A stretch of 64,000 nt of DNA, taken from positions 31,314 to 95,313 of the forward strand of contig JABSRU010000016.1 of NCBI GenBank assembly GCA_013214965.1. Reading direction: 5' to 3'. A model generated the notes under the pieces. The model saw only the letters and a program-made list of their open reading frames with translations. It was not told where the DNA came from and did no database searches. A program made the translations under genes and the position numbers. Source of the stretch: Gammaproteobacteria bacterium. Lineage in GTDB: Bacteria > Pseudomonadota > Gammaproteobacteria > Enterobacterales > Psychrobiaceae. Below are positions 47,969 through 56,207 of this stretch, in pieces. The first letter of the stretch is position 1. Every line of letters starts with the position of its first letter.

Positions 47969-48802
47969 CTATTTAATCGAACGATAAACTATGCCGGCAG
48001 CACAGCGATCCATTTCAAATTCAGTGGTTAAGCCATTAATTGATTCAGATGCACCTAACATCAAATAGCCTCGACTGTTCGCTGCTTTAGCAAAGTTACC
48101 AAAAATTTGACGTTTAATTTCAGGGGAAAAATAAATTAAGACATTACGACAAAAAATAATGTCAAATTTTCCCAAAATGGCAAAGCTATCAAGCAAATTA
48201 AACTGCCTAAATTTCGCATGTCGTTGCACTTCTGGTTTCACTTGGTAACAGCCCTGTGACGAGGGTATAAAATATTTCTGTAACCGTTCTTTTGACAACC
48301 CACGCCCTAGTGCTAATGAGTCATATTCACCTTTTTTACAATGATTAAGCATACTCATTGAAATGTCAGTCCCTAATACCTCAAAACCACGAGCCAAACA
48401 ACCTGGGTTTTTGGCCTTATATTCCAAACAAGTCATGATAATTGAATAAGGTTCTTGCCCTGAAGAACTGGCCGATGACCAGATTCGCAGTGGACGATTT
48501 AACTTACTAAATTCGGGTAACAATCGTTTAGTTAAGAGCTCAAACGGATAACGATCCCTAAACCATAATGTTTCATTGGTGGTCATCGCATCAATGACCA
48601 CAGCTCTTAACTCTCGTTGTCGAATGTCCATGACTTTTTTAATTAAGTCAGACAACGATGCGCAGTCATATTGACTGAGTAGTGGTGATAAACGACTTCT
48701 GACTAAATACTGTTTGCTTTGACCTAGCACAATACCGCAATGCTTTTCCAAATAAGAGCAAAAGTCACTATATTCTTTTTCCGTTAACGTATTATTGGTC
48801 AC
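47969..48802 (-). CDS. cheR: chemoreceptor methyltransferase CheR
   Basis: 277 aa. An N-terminal helical domain (EYSDFCSYLEKHCGIVLGQS) and a SAM-binding domain with IWSSASSSGQEPYSIIMT, VLGTDISMSML and DIIFCRNVLIYFSPEI can be seen. CheR methylates receptor glutamates, opposing CheB. It overlaps cheV by 11 bp. The pair sits between flgB and flgA, as in Vibrio and Shewanella. Confidence 0.97.
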   Translation of the reverse strand: MTNNTLTEKEYSDFCSYLEKHCGIVLGQSKQYLVRSRLSPLLSQYDCASLSDLIKKVMDIRQRELRAVVIDAMTTNETLWFRDRYPFELLTKRLLPEFSKLNRPLRIWSSASSSGQEPYSIIMTCLEYKAKNPGCLARGFEVLGTDISMSMLNHCKKGEYDSLALGRGLSKERLQKYFIPSSQGCYQVKPEVQRHAKFRQFNLLDSFAILGKFDIIFCRNVLIYFSPEIKRQIFGNFAKAANSRGYLMLGASESINGLTTEFEMDRCAAGIVYRSIK

Positions 48803-49763
48803 TCAATATTTCCCGAGCGGGCTCAGAATGCAAAATATTAATATTCCGTTCTACCGCAGCTGCTAAATCATCTGGATTAAATTTGGCGATGAAATCATCA
48901 GCACCAACGTTATCCACCATTGCTTGGTTAAATACACCACTTAATGAAGTATGTAAAATAACTCTTAAATCTTTGAGCTTTTCAAACGTTCTTATTTCAG
49001 ACGTTAAGGTATAACCATCCATTTCTGGCATTTCAATGTCCGAGATTAACAACCCTAATTTTTCAGTCACTGAATGCTCGCAGGTCCCGGCAAGTGCTTT
49101 TAGTTGATCAAAGGCATCTCGGCCGTTTTTAGCCGTCATAATTTCGAGTCCTAACGGGGTTAAGGCTCGTTTAATTTGATTCAATGCAACCATTGAATCA
49201 TCAGCAATCATAATAATTTTAGCGTCATTACCAATGGCTTTTTGAGTTTTACTAATAAACTCTGCACTCATTGTTTCATCTTTAGGAGGTGAAACTTCCA
49301 TCAGAATTTTTTCAACATCTAACACACCAACTATTTCGCCATCGACTTCGGTAACAGCGGTTAAATAGTTACTGCCTCCGGCGCCTTCTGGTGGGGGCAA
49401 TATCTGTTCCCAGTTAAGATTAATAATACGCTCAACAGAGCCCACTAAGAATCCTTGAATGGTTCGATTGTATTCAGTAATAATAATGAATCTGTTTTCC
49501 AGATCATCAATTGCTTCTTGCCCTGTCGCTAAACTGAGATCAATCACCGAGATTGTTTCGCCACGAATATGGGCAATGCCACGAACTTCCCGTCGTAAAC
49601 TCGGTAACGCGGTTAAACGAGGACATTGCAAAACTTCTTTAACTTTAAAAACATTAATGCCATATCGATGTTTGCTATTATTCAGTTTGAATAGCAATAA
49701 TTCTAATCGATTTTGACCCACTAATTGAGTCCGTTGGTTCACTGAATCCAGAACACCGACCAT
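48792..49763 (-). CDS. cheV: chemotaxis coupling protein CheV
   Basis: 323 aa. An N-terminal CheW-like domain (LLFKLNNSKHRYGINVFKVK, ETISVIDLSLATGQEAIDD) is fused to a C-terminal receiver with its phospho-acceptor in LLISDIEMPEMDGYTL. CheV couples receptors to CheA and takes part in adaptation. It heads cheV-cheR. I find no sigma-28 or sigma-54 element in the 144-bp AT-rich gap to flgA. Confidence 0.96.
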   Translation of the reverse strand: MVGVLDSVNQRTQLVGQNRLELLLFKLNNSKHRYGINVFKVKEVLQCPRLTALPSLRREVRGIAHIRGETISVIDLSLATGQEAIDDLENRFIIITEYNRTIQGFLVGSVERIINLNWEQILPPPEGAGGSNYLTAVTEVDGEIVGVLDVEKILMEVSPPKDETMSAEFISKTQKAIGNDAKIIMIADDSMVALNQIKRALTPLGLEIMTAKNGRDAFDQLKALAGTCEHSVTEKLGLLISDIEMPEMDGYTLTSEIRTFEKLKDLRVILHTSLSGVFNQAMVDNVGADDFIAKFNPDDLAAAVERNINILHSEPAREILSDQ

Positions 49764-49907
49764 AACAACTCCATATTATTAGACAGATAATAACTTTGCG
49801 AAAAAATCTTCCATGTGTATCTTTACTAGTCTACGTTTCTATCGCAAAATAAACATAAATTAAATCTTATAAAAAATATAACTAATAAGATAGTCTAAAA
49901 TATAATT

Positions 49908-50600
49908 ATGAATAAATTAAAATTAATATCTATTATCATTTTCATCCTATCGAGCTTTTATTCGAGCGGCGCTGACGTCAACGATCCCAGACGTATTCAT
50001 ATAAACCAATTGGTTAATGATTTCATCAAACAAAAAATCAATGCCGACGTCGAGGAAAAGGTATCAATTAGTGTTAACAAAATAGATCGACGAATAAAAA
50101 TCCAAGATTGCGATAAGCCTCTTTCCTTATCATTAGCAGGTAAAAATAAAATTTCACGTCATACGACGGTCGCAGTCAAATGTGAAAATAAATGGAAAAT
50201 GTACATCCCGGTAAAAATTAAACGGTTGCGTGCAGTCGTTATCGCTTCACAAGCCCTAGCGGCAGGTGCTTTACTTAACCGCAGTAATTTAACCTTAGCT
50301 TATCAGGACATTTTGCTACTTCGTGGCACAACATTATCGAATATTGCGACCATCGAGGGTTCAAAATTGATCCGGCAAGTGCAATCTGGGCAAACTATCA
50401 CCAGTAATCTATTATGCTTGGTCTGTAAAGGTGAACCAGTTAGCATATTTGTCCACTCTGGTAATTTAACTATAAAATCAACGGGTATAGCGCTTAAAAG
50501 TGGAATTAATGGTCAAGTAATTGCGGTAAGAAATACCAGTTCAGGGCGAGTTATTGAAGCAACGATTACCGCCGTCGCGACGGTCGAAATAAAAATATAA
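49908..50600 (+). CDS. flgA: P-ring assembly chaperone FlgA
   Basis: 230 aa with a signal peptide (ISIIIFILSSFYSSGADVND) and the C-terminal SAF/FlgA domain (VVIASQALAAGALLNRSNL, LIRQVQSGQTITSNLL, GINGQVIAVRNTSSGRVIEA). FlgA helps FlgI assemble in the periplasm. It is divergent from cheV and upstream of flgM. The preceding gap is very AT-rich, so a sigma-70 promoter is likely but cannot be pinned. Confidence 0.95.
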   Translation: MNKLKLISIIIFILSSFYSSGADVNDPRRIHINQLVNDFIKQKINADVEEKVSISVNKIDRRIKIQDCDKPLSLSLAGKNKISRHTTVAVKCENKWKMYIPVKIKRLRAVVIASQALAAGALLNRSNLTLAYQDILLLRGTTLSNIATIEGSKLIRQVQSGQTITSNLLCLVCKGEPVSIFVHSGNLTIKSTGIALKSGINGQVIAVRNTSSGRVIEATITAVATVEIKI

Positions 50601-50619
50601 AAATAATTAAAATAATTCC

Positions 50620-50646
50620 TAAAGCTCAGGTAAACTTTGCCGATAG
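50620..50646 (+). promoter_or_regulatory. sigma-28 promoter of flgM
   Basis: TAAAGCTC-N11-GCCGATAG on the plus strand, a near-perfect sigma-28 element with exact spacing, 35 bases before flgM. FliA-dependent flgM is the classic feedback arrangement. Confidence 0.9.
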
Positions 50647-50680
50647 GAACATATGAAGAAAAAATTGTAGGGAAAAAATC

Positions 50681-51025
50681 ATGACAATAGATATGAATAA
50701 GTTAGCTGGCACTCATCGTCAACAACTTGACAATTTGAAAATGAAATCGCAAAACGCGGATCAAAATATCAAGCAACAAACCGTGCAAAGTCAGGCTCAA
50801 ACACAGAGTAGCAGCAGTCCTCAAGCTAAAGACTCAGTGACATTGACTCAACAGGCACAACAGTTGCATAAGATTAATGACAAATTAACCAATACTTCCT
50901 CAATCAACCAAGAGAAAGTTGAGTCAATTCGAAAAGCGATTGAAGCTGGCGAATATAAAGTTGATCCACAAAAACTGGCTCAAAACTTAGCGAAGTTCGA
51001 GGGAGAACTAGCGAAGATTTTTTAA
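50681..51025 (+). CDS. flgM: anti-sigma-28 factor FlgM
   Basis: 114 aa. A disordered, Gln/Ser-rich N-terminal half precedes the C-terminal FliA-binding helices (DSVTLTQQAQQLHKINDKL, NQEKVESIRKAIEAGEYKVD, LAQNLAKFEGELAKIF). FlgM holds FliA until it is exported after hook completion. It abuts flgN directly. Confidence 0.95.
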   Translation: MTIDMNKLAGTHRQQLDNLKMKSQNADQNIKQQTVQSQAQTQSSSSPQAKDSVTLTQQAQQLHKINDKLTNTSSINQEKVESIRKAIEAGEYKVDPQKLAQNLAKFEGELAKIF

Positions 51026-51454
51026 ATGAATATTATTGAGCTTGAACAAGAGTTAAATCTACAACTTCATACCTCTCAACTGTTATTATCATTGTTGGGG
51101 CAGGAAAATGATGCCTTAATCGCACGAGATATTGACTTAATTGAACAACTCGCGCAACAAAAGCAACATTTAATCGAACAATTAAATTCGCTTGATAGCA
51201 AAATTGAACGCCATCTGTTGCCAGATAGTGAGTTACCAAGTCAATTTAGTGAACTAAAAAATTCCATTCTTGAAAATATTTCCACCTGCCAACGTCAAAA
51301 CGACATCAACGGTAAAGCTATTGCATTAAGTCTTGGCAGTATTGAGCGTTTACAAAACTCTTTAGTGCAAAAGCGGGCCGGTAATAGTATGACTTACAAT
51401 CAAAAAGGAAAAACCCGTGGCGGCGGTGTCCGAGGTAGCTTCATTTCTGCATAA
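51026..51454 (+). CDS. flgN: junction-protein export chaperone FlgN
   Basis: 142 aa helical protein (LEQELNLQLHTSQLLLSLLG, IDLIEQLAQQKQHLIEQLNS) with a basic, Gly-rich tail (KGKTRGGGVRGSF). FlgN keeps FlgK and FlgL soluble before export. The start codon follows the flgM stop immediately, so the two are coupled and under the flgM sigma-28 promoter. Confidence 0.92.
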   Translation: MNIIELEQELNLQLHTSQLLLSLLGQENDALIARDIDLIEQLAQQKQHLIEQLNSLDSKIERHLLPDSELPSQFSELKNSILENISTCQRQNDINGKAIALSLGSIERLQNSLVQKRAGNSMTYNQKGKTRGGGVRGSFISA

Positions 51455-51463
51455 TGTTTTTCT

Positions 51464-51478
51464 TGGCGCAAATTTTGC
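51464..51478 (+). promoter_or_regulatory. sigma-54 promoter of flgP
   Basis: TGGCGCAAATTTTGC on the plus strand, GG-N10-GC spacing, starting 10 bases after the flgN stop and 75 bases before flgP. Confidence 0.75.
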
Positions 51479-51552
51479 TTACATGTAGGTAATCTAAATT
51501 TTATCACTTGGTGCCGAAAAACAGTCATCGGTGCTTAACGTGGGGAACCCCT

Positions 51553-52017
51553 ATGAAAACTGGTCCACTAAATTCTCTTATGATCGCTGTATTCGCTATA
51601 ACGTTAATCAGTGGTTGCAGTAGCTATAATGATAAATATATTGAATACCAACTTGAAGCACCTAAAGAGTTCGCGGTATTACATGCGATAGGTTATGCCC
51701 CGATTTCTTCACAACCCGGCAGCAATAAAACAGAAAAAATGCTCAATGCCATTCAAGCCTCAAAATTGGCAGCTTACCGAGAACTCAGTGAACAAGTTCA
51801 TGGCCAACAAATTTCTGGTCAAACAGCTGTTAAAGATTTAGTACTTAATAGTTCTTCTTTTAAGTCATCGGTACAAGGTGTGATTAAGGGAGCACGAGTA
51901 CTGCAAAGTTACCCCGTCAATGACGACATTTATGCCACTGAGTTAGAACTCGATTTTAAAGTAGTTTATCAACTTTACACCTCTACTACCCTGCCCCGGC
52001 GCGTGGTTAATCAGTAA
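51553..52017 (+). CDS. flgP: outer-membrane flagellar lipoprotein FlgP
   Basis: About 154 aa. The start (MKTGPLNSLMIAVFAITLISGC) gives a lipoprotein signal with lipobox Cys and a TGGGGA site upstream; the frame extends 15 codons earlier without a ribosome site. The mature part has the LPP20-like pattern LHAIGYAPISSQ, AIQASKLAAYRELSEQVHGQ and GARVLQSYPVNDDIYATEL. FlgP forms an outer-membrane basal disk in Vibrio and related bacteria. It is 13 bp before flgT. Confidence 0.93.
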   Translation: MKTGPLNSLMIAVFAITLISGCSSYNDKYIEYQLEAPKEFAVLHAIGYAPISSQPGSNKTEKMLNAIQASKLAAYRELSEQVHGQQISGQTAVKDLVLNSSSFKSSVQGVIKGARVLQSYPVNDDIYATELELDFKVVYQLYTSTTLPRRVVNQ

Positions 52018-52030
52018 ATAAGGCTGACTC

Positions 52031-53167
52031 ATGAGATTATTCTATTTTATTGTCCTAGCATTATCGTTTAGCACTCACGCTAATGCGGCTTGGTTCGAAT
52101 CTAAAGGGCAAGCCAAAATCCACAATGGCAACACTGAAATAGCTCGCAACAACGCCGTACAAGATGCCTTACGCCAAGCATTGCTTTATGCGGGTGCGAA
52201 TATCAATAGCGTTCAACAAATTACTAACGGCTTATTAACCTCAGATCGCTTTGAAATTCGAACCGTAGGCTCAGTAAGAAACCTGCAGTTAGTCAATGAG
52301 CGCCACCGCGACGGTTTTGTCACGGTCACCATCCGCGCTGATATTATTGCCGAAGCGGCTCAGTGTGAGGCAGCAAACTTTAGTAAGACATTAGTCATCA
52401 CCCAGTTTCCACTACTCGACCGGCAGCAAGCGATAACAGGCGCCATTTTTGAGCTAGGCCAAGCGGTGACAACTCAGTTCTCAAACAAAATTAAGTACAT
52501 GAAGGGTCAAATTACTGTCACTCAAGTGTTACCTTTACAGCAATGGCAACAAAACGCGATATCCTATACTGCGATCAATAAAATTTCGCGCTCACATCAT
52601 GCTCAGTATGTGTTAATGGCAGACATTACCGATATATCCTTTCATCCTGTCACGACTAAATGGCTCGGTTTAATATCAAACTCGCCACAGCGCCAATTTA
52701 ATCTTAATGTTGCTCTTTATGATGGCATCAATGGCGAGAAAATATGGGCTAAGCAATATCAAACAACAGCGCCCTGGCACTATCAAAAGCAAGCACAAGT
52801 CAATGTTCACGGTCAGGCCTTTTGGCAAGCACCCTATGGTTTGGCAATCGTTAATCAACTTAGCCAGATTTATAACGATCTCAACGATCAACTTAATTGT
52901 GAAAAATTAAGCGGAACCATTGTTAAGGTTGATGGGGATAAATACATCATTAATTTAGGCAGTAATCAAGGCTTAAAAATAGGCCAAACTCTTTCAGTGA
53001 CTCATCAAGGGAACTTTACCGATGTCGACGGCAATACCTTGCCGATGACTCAATTAAGCGGTGCTAAATTAAAAATAATCCAATTAGGTCGTTATCAACT
53101 CACCGCTCAAGCCACCAATCCAGCGGAGGCTGGTGCGATTCAAATTCGTGACCGCGTCATTAAATAA
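52031..53167 (+). CDS. flgT: H-ring protein FlgT
   Basis: 378 aa with a signal peptide (MRLFYFIVLALSFSTHANAA). The N-terminal domain carries EIARNNAVQDALRQALLYAG, the middle domain has FSKTLVITQFPLLDRQQAI, and the C-terminal domain has NLGSNQGLKIGQTLSVTHQG. FlgT builds the H-ring around the LP-ring in Vibrio and is needed for stable outer-membrane parts. It is followed by a strong terminator. Confidence 0.94.
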   Translation: MRLFYFIVLALSFSTHANAAWFESKGQAKIHNGNTEIARNNAVQDALRQALLYAGANINSVQQITNGLLTSDRFEIRTVGSVRNLQLVNERHRDGFVTVTIRADIIAEAAQCEAANFSKTLVITQFPLLDRQQAITGAIFELGQAVTTQFSNKIKYMKGQITVTQVLPLQQWQQNAISYTAINKISRSHHAQYVLMADITDISFHPVTTKWLGLISNSPQRQFNLNVALYDGINGEKIWAKQYQTTAPWHYQKQAQVNVHGQAFWQAPYGLAIVNQLSQIYNDLNDQLNCEKLSGTIVKVDGDKYIINLGSNQGLKIGQTLSVTHQGNFTDVDGNTLPMTQLSGAKLKIIQLGRYQLTAQATNPAEAGAIQIRDRVIK

Positions 53168-53218
53168 TTCTAACTAAAAACTCAATCTCATATCTTTTCA
53201 AAACAGTTAGATATAATG

Positions 53219-53247
53219 AAAAACCCAAGGCGCTTGCCTTGGGTTTT
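53219..53247 (+). terminator. intrinsic terminator after flgT
   Basis: Stem AACCCAAGGC/GCCTTGGGTT with GCTT loop and a T4 run on the plus strand; the A-run on the other side may let it also act on minus-strand transcripts. Confidence 0.88.
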
Positions 53248-53449
53248 ATAAATTTCAGAACTGAAGTCCTATCAATATTAGATAACCTGGATTTTGGATA
53301 AAAATTTTGTAGCGTATTGAAATTAAATAAGACATATAATACCATTAATCTGACAATATTATTGTTCACTTATGCTGATTAAAAAGCATGATAATATATT
53401 TACACGGAACAATAATTTAGATTAGAATAGCTTAAACTTTTAATGCGTA

Positions 53450-53524
53450 GTCCCCTTAGTTTAATGGATAAAACAAGGACCTCCTAAGTCTTAGCTATGG
53501 GTTCGACTCCCGTAGGGGACGCCA
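53450..53524 (+). tRNA. tRNA-Arg (anticodon CCT)
   Basis: Acceptor stem GTCCCCT/AGGGGAC, D-arm GTTT/AAAAC, anticodon stem AGGAC/GTCTT with loop CTCCTAA (anticodon CCT), T-arm ATGGG-TTCGACT-CCCGT, and an encoded CCA. It lies between flgT and flgO, which elsewhere sit together with flgP. The rare-Arg tRNA may mark an integration spot, but I found no convincing repeat of its 3' end. Confidence 0.96.
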
Positions 53525-53622
53525 ACTTCAGACATTGGCCTTTGAATTTTTAGATAAGCATTTTTTTAATGAAATTTAAACTGTATTATTTTTAGATTAA
53601 TACAGTCAATTGGTTAAAAAAA

Positions 53623-54420
53623 TTAATTACCACCATCTTGTCGCTCTTTTCTAACCAAGAAACCATCAGAGATATAAACTTTTCGGTTTCGGACATCACT
53701 CTCTGTAGTAGCCTTATCAATGGCTTCAACAGCCCGTTGATCAATTTTATGATTAAATGCGGCGTCGACCTTTTGCTCAACAACTTGTTCGACACTTGCA
53801 GCAAACTCTGCGCGCTCATTCGCTAACTCAACTCGCTGAGCGGTCAAAGAGGTTGATTCAGGGTTATCAATAAAGTTTTTTAACTGCACCGCTGTAATAA
53901 ATGTTTGCGAGCTAGCGACAACGACTTGGCTATGAAAACCGACCATTCGAACATTAAGATAAACTCCGCCTTCATACTTATCCAGTGTCCCGCTTACTAG
54001 ATAATCGACGTCTATTTCATTTTTTAAACGTTGCCAGTCACGACTTTGAATAAAGTCACCTTCAGGGGTTACGCTAATCGTACCGGTTAATTTAAAATCA
54101 ACTAAACGATAACCACTAACATGCAAATAGTGAACAATTCCTTCTGAAATCTGCTGACCCAACCGAGTCGTTGACCTTAAATCGTCAAGCTCAACCATCG
54201 ACACAACAGCTATCGAATGCTGCTTACTAACATATTGATTATTAGATAGCATTTCAGATACCACGTTATCAACTAAAAAATTTAATTGATTTTTTGGCGG
54301 TTTTTCGCCATTACCCATTGCTTTTATACCGGCGTCCCAGCCTGCACTAAAGTTGGGATCAAATCCCCCTGCGCAACCTGTTAACATTAATGCCATGCTC
54401 AAAATCGAAAGTATTTTCAT
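53623..54420 (-). CDS. flgO: outer-membrane flagellar lipoprotein FlgO
   Basis: About 265 aa. The start (MKILSILSMALMLTGC) gives a clear lipoprotein signal. The mature part has the FlgO-family pattern SIAVVSMVELDDLRSTTRLG, QQISEGIVHYLHVSGYRLVD and DYLVSGTLDKYEGGVYLNVR. FlgO works with FlgP in the outer-membrane part of sheathed or polar flagella. Here it is convergent with flgT and separated from flgP by flgT and a tRNA, with its own sigma-54 promoter. An ATG six codons earlier is less likely. Confidence 0.92.
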   Translation of the reverse strand: MKILSILSMALMLTGCAGGFDPNFSAGWDAGIKAMGNGEKPPKNQLNFLVDNVVSEMLSNNQYVSKQHSIAVVSMVELDDLRSTTRLGQQISEGIVHYLHVSGYRLVDFKLTGTISVTPEGDFIQSRDWQRLKNEIDVDYLVSGTLDKYEGGVYLNVRMVGFHSQVVVASSQTFITAVQLKNFIDNPESTSLTAQRVELANERAEFAASVEQVVEQKVDAAFNHKIDQRAVEAIDKATTESDVRNRKVYISDGFLVRKERQDGGN

Positions 54421-54480
54421 GTTCCTACCCTTGGTCAACTATTTGACAAAATATTAGTAGTGTCACCCATTAATATCAAT

Positions 54481-54495
54481 GCATTATTTACGCCA
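54481..54495 (-). promoter_or_regulatory. sigma-54 promoter of flgO
   Basis: TGGCGTAAATAATGC on the minus strand, correct GG-N10-GC spacing, 61 bases before flgO. A FleQ-like palindrome with two mismatches (GTCAACTATTTGAC, 54434-54447) lies in the leader. Confidence 0.68.
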
Positions 54496-54584
54496 CAACA
54501 CCGACCTTAACGAAAAAAATCTATCAGTGAAAAATAGTTTTCATAAGTGGTACTTAATTATTAATATAAAGAGCAAAACAATCC

Positions 54585-54611
54585 TAAAGTTAATTCAAGT
54601 GTGGACGATAA
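54585..54611 (+). promoter_or_regulatory. candidate sigma-28 promoter upstream of the pilin gene
   Basis: TAAAGTTA-N11-GACGATAA on the plus strand differs from the sigma-28 consensus at two positions and keeps exact spacing. It lies 114 bases before the DUF4402-like pilin ATG, in the 230-bp gap divergent from flgO. If active it would put the pilus under FliA control. The rest of the gap shows no other recognisable promoter. Confidence 0.55.
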
Positions 54612-54724
54612 CTTTATTAGATGGCTGACTTATCATCATGTTTCATCTTTGGCTATGATAGCTTTGAAACGATAAAGACCGGTCCAAACATACCAAACAC
54701 TACAATTTTATTGGGGAATATCTT

Positions 54725-55333
54725 ATGACTTTTATCAACAAAAAACTAGCACGTAGCATCATTGGCACCAGCATTTTTGCGACTTTAGGTCTTACTTCAT
54801 ACCATGCAGCAGCACGTGTTGATGCACTTCCTGTTTCATTTGAGACGCGTTCAGAAGCTCAGTTACAATTGATTCAAGCGCTTGACTTTGGAAAGATCAT
54901 GGGGCTTTCCGCTTTTAGTGATTGCACCTTAGATCCAGCAGTTACTGAGTGGAGTACTACCCCATTTACTACTACTGATGCAACGGCAAGTGCTGCTACG
55001 GCAACAGGTAGTGGTTGTACTGGTGCAGGTGCAGTCTCTAAACTTGGTCATTATGTCATTGTTGGTGATCCCAGCACATCGATTAAGCTAACCTTAACCA
55101 CTACCACAGGCGGGACTGATTTTAACTTTGCTCCTACTGGCGCTTATGACATAGATCCGGCAGCTGCAGCTGGTGCGTTAATTGCTATTGCTTCTGATGC
55201 CCAAACGACCATTCCTCTAGGAGCTTCTGGTAAAGCTGGTTTATATCTTGGTGGCACTCTAACTATTGGCGGATCTACGCTAACAGCAGGTACGACATAC
55301 ACCATGAATTTTGATGTTGATGTTACTTTCTAA
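54725..55333 (+). CDS. DUF4402-like major pilin/fimbrial subunit
   Basis: 202 aa with a signal peptide (IIGTSIFATLGLTSYHAAAR). The mature part begins with the DUF4402 pattern LIQALDFGKIMGLSAFSDCT, continues with a Thr/Ala/Gly-rich beta domain, one Cys pair (in SDCT and GSGCTGAG) and ends TAGTTYTMNFDVDVTF, the usual final strand. DUF4402 proteins are found with chaperone-usher genes and are likely pilus subunits. It is first in the operon and is followed by a strong hairpin, which suggests it is the abundant subunit. Confidence 0.8.
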   Translation: MTFINKKLARSIIGTSIFATLGLTSYHAAARVDALPVSFETRSEAQLQLIQALDFGKIMGLSAFSDCTLDPAVTEWSTTPFTTTDATASAATATGSGCTGAGAVSKLGHYVIVGDPSTSIKLTLTTTTGGTDFNFAPTGAYDIDPAAAAGALIAIASDAQTTIPLGASGKAGLYLGGTLTIGGSTLTAGTTYTMNFDVDVTF

Positions 55334-55352
55334 ATAACTAGTAATTACTTTT

Positions 55353-55384
55353 AAAAGCCTTATTATTCAATAAGGCTTTTATAT
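55353..55384 (+). terminator. strong hairpin between pilin and chaperone genes
   Basis: A perfect 12-bp stem AAAAGCCTTATT/AATAAGGCTTTT with an ATTC loop and T-rich tail on the plus strand. It would stop most transcripts after the pilin gene and protect its mRNA end, giving more pilin than chaperone and usher. Confidence 0.85.
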
Positions 55385-55409
55385 ATATGTATTAATGACA
55401 GGACTCGCT

Positions 55410-56168
55410 GTGAAACCTCTTCTTTATTTTCTCAACATTACCCTAGTTTTCATCTCGAGTGGTTTTATCAACACTTATGCCGCCCCAGACATTCGTTTTT
55501 CTAGCTATCGTTTCTCATTAGACACCAAGAATCGCCAGCAATCATTTACGCTAACCAATCGAGGTTCTCTTACCAGTCGTTGCACTCTTGGTTTTATCCA
55601 TAATAAAGTACTCGAAGGTGGTCAACTAGTGAGAGTAAAAAGTGCAGTCCAAGTCGCTAATTCAGCCAGCCCTTATCTACGCTTTTCTCCCAAACGTGTC
55701 ACTATTTCAGCCAATGCCTCACAAACCGTGCGATTAGCTTTAAAGCGGGTTAAAGATCAGCCTAAGGGTGAGTTCGTCAGTTATTTACGATTCTCTTGTG
55801 TCGATGATACACGATCGGCTGCTCGTGAACTCGTGGTAACCCCACGCATTAATTACAACATTCCCGTGGTAGTACGAATTGGAAAGTTAACGAGCCAAGG
55901 TAGTATTTCTAAAATTAAATTAGAAAAAAAAGTATTATCTTTTGACATTTTACATTCAGGTCAGCGCTCTCTTTATGGCAATATCGAAGTGATCGATAGT
56001 GACTCTGGTAATATAATCGCAAGGCGTAATAACCTATCAATTTATGTTGGTGTTACTACACAGCGCATAGAACTTACGTTGAGTACTAAACCCAGTGGAA
56101 AGATCAAAATTCAATTTAAAGAAAAACCGTTAAACGGCAATGAAATAAAATTTCAAGCTAGCTACTAA
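55410..56168 (+). CDS. periplasmic pilus chaperone (PapD-like)
   Basis: About 252 aa. The chosen GTG start (reading MKPLLYFLNITLVF) has AGGA at good spacing and gives a normal signal peptide; an ATG five codons earlier is the alternative. The N-terminal Ig-like domain shows RQQSFTLTNRGSLTSRCTLG and the chaperone core PYLRFSPKRVTISANASQTV followed by RLALKR and GEFVSYLRFSC. The second domain is beta-rich. Such chaperones complete pilin folding by donor strand and deliver subunits to the usher encoded 39 bp later. Confidence 0.85.
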   Translation: MKPLLYFLNITLVFISSGFINTYAAPDIRFSSYRFSLDTKNRQQSFTLTNRGSLTSRCTLGFIHNKVLEGGQLVRVKSAVQVANSASPYLRFSPKRVTISANASQTVRLALKRVKDQPKGEFVSYLRFSCVDDTRSAARELVVTPRINYNIPVVVRIGKLTSQGSISKIKLEKKVLSFDILHSGQRSLYGNIEVIDSDSGNIIARRNNLSIYVGVTTQRIELTLSTKPSGKIKIQFKEKPLNGNEIKFQASY

Positions 56169-56207
56169 TTAAAATGAGTTAAGATGATCCCACCAGAGAA
56201 CCATTTC

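Noticed and set aside
49764..49907. sigma-28 or sigma-54 promoter for cheV
   Set aside because: TAAAGATA is present, but nothing like GCCGATAA is at the right distance, and no GG-N10-GC was found.
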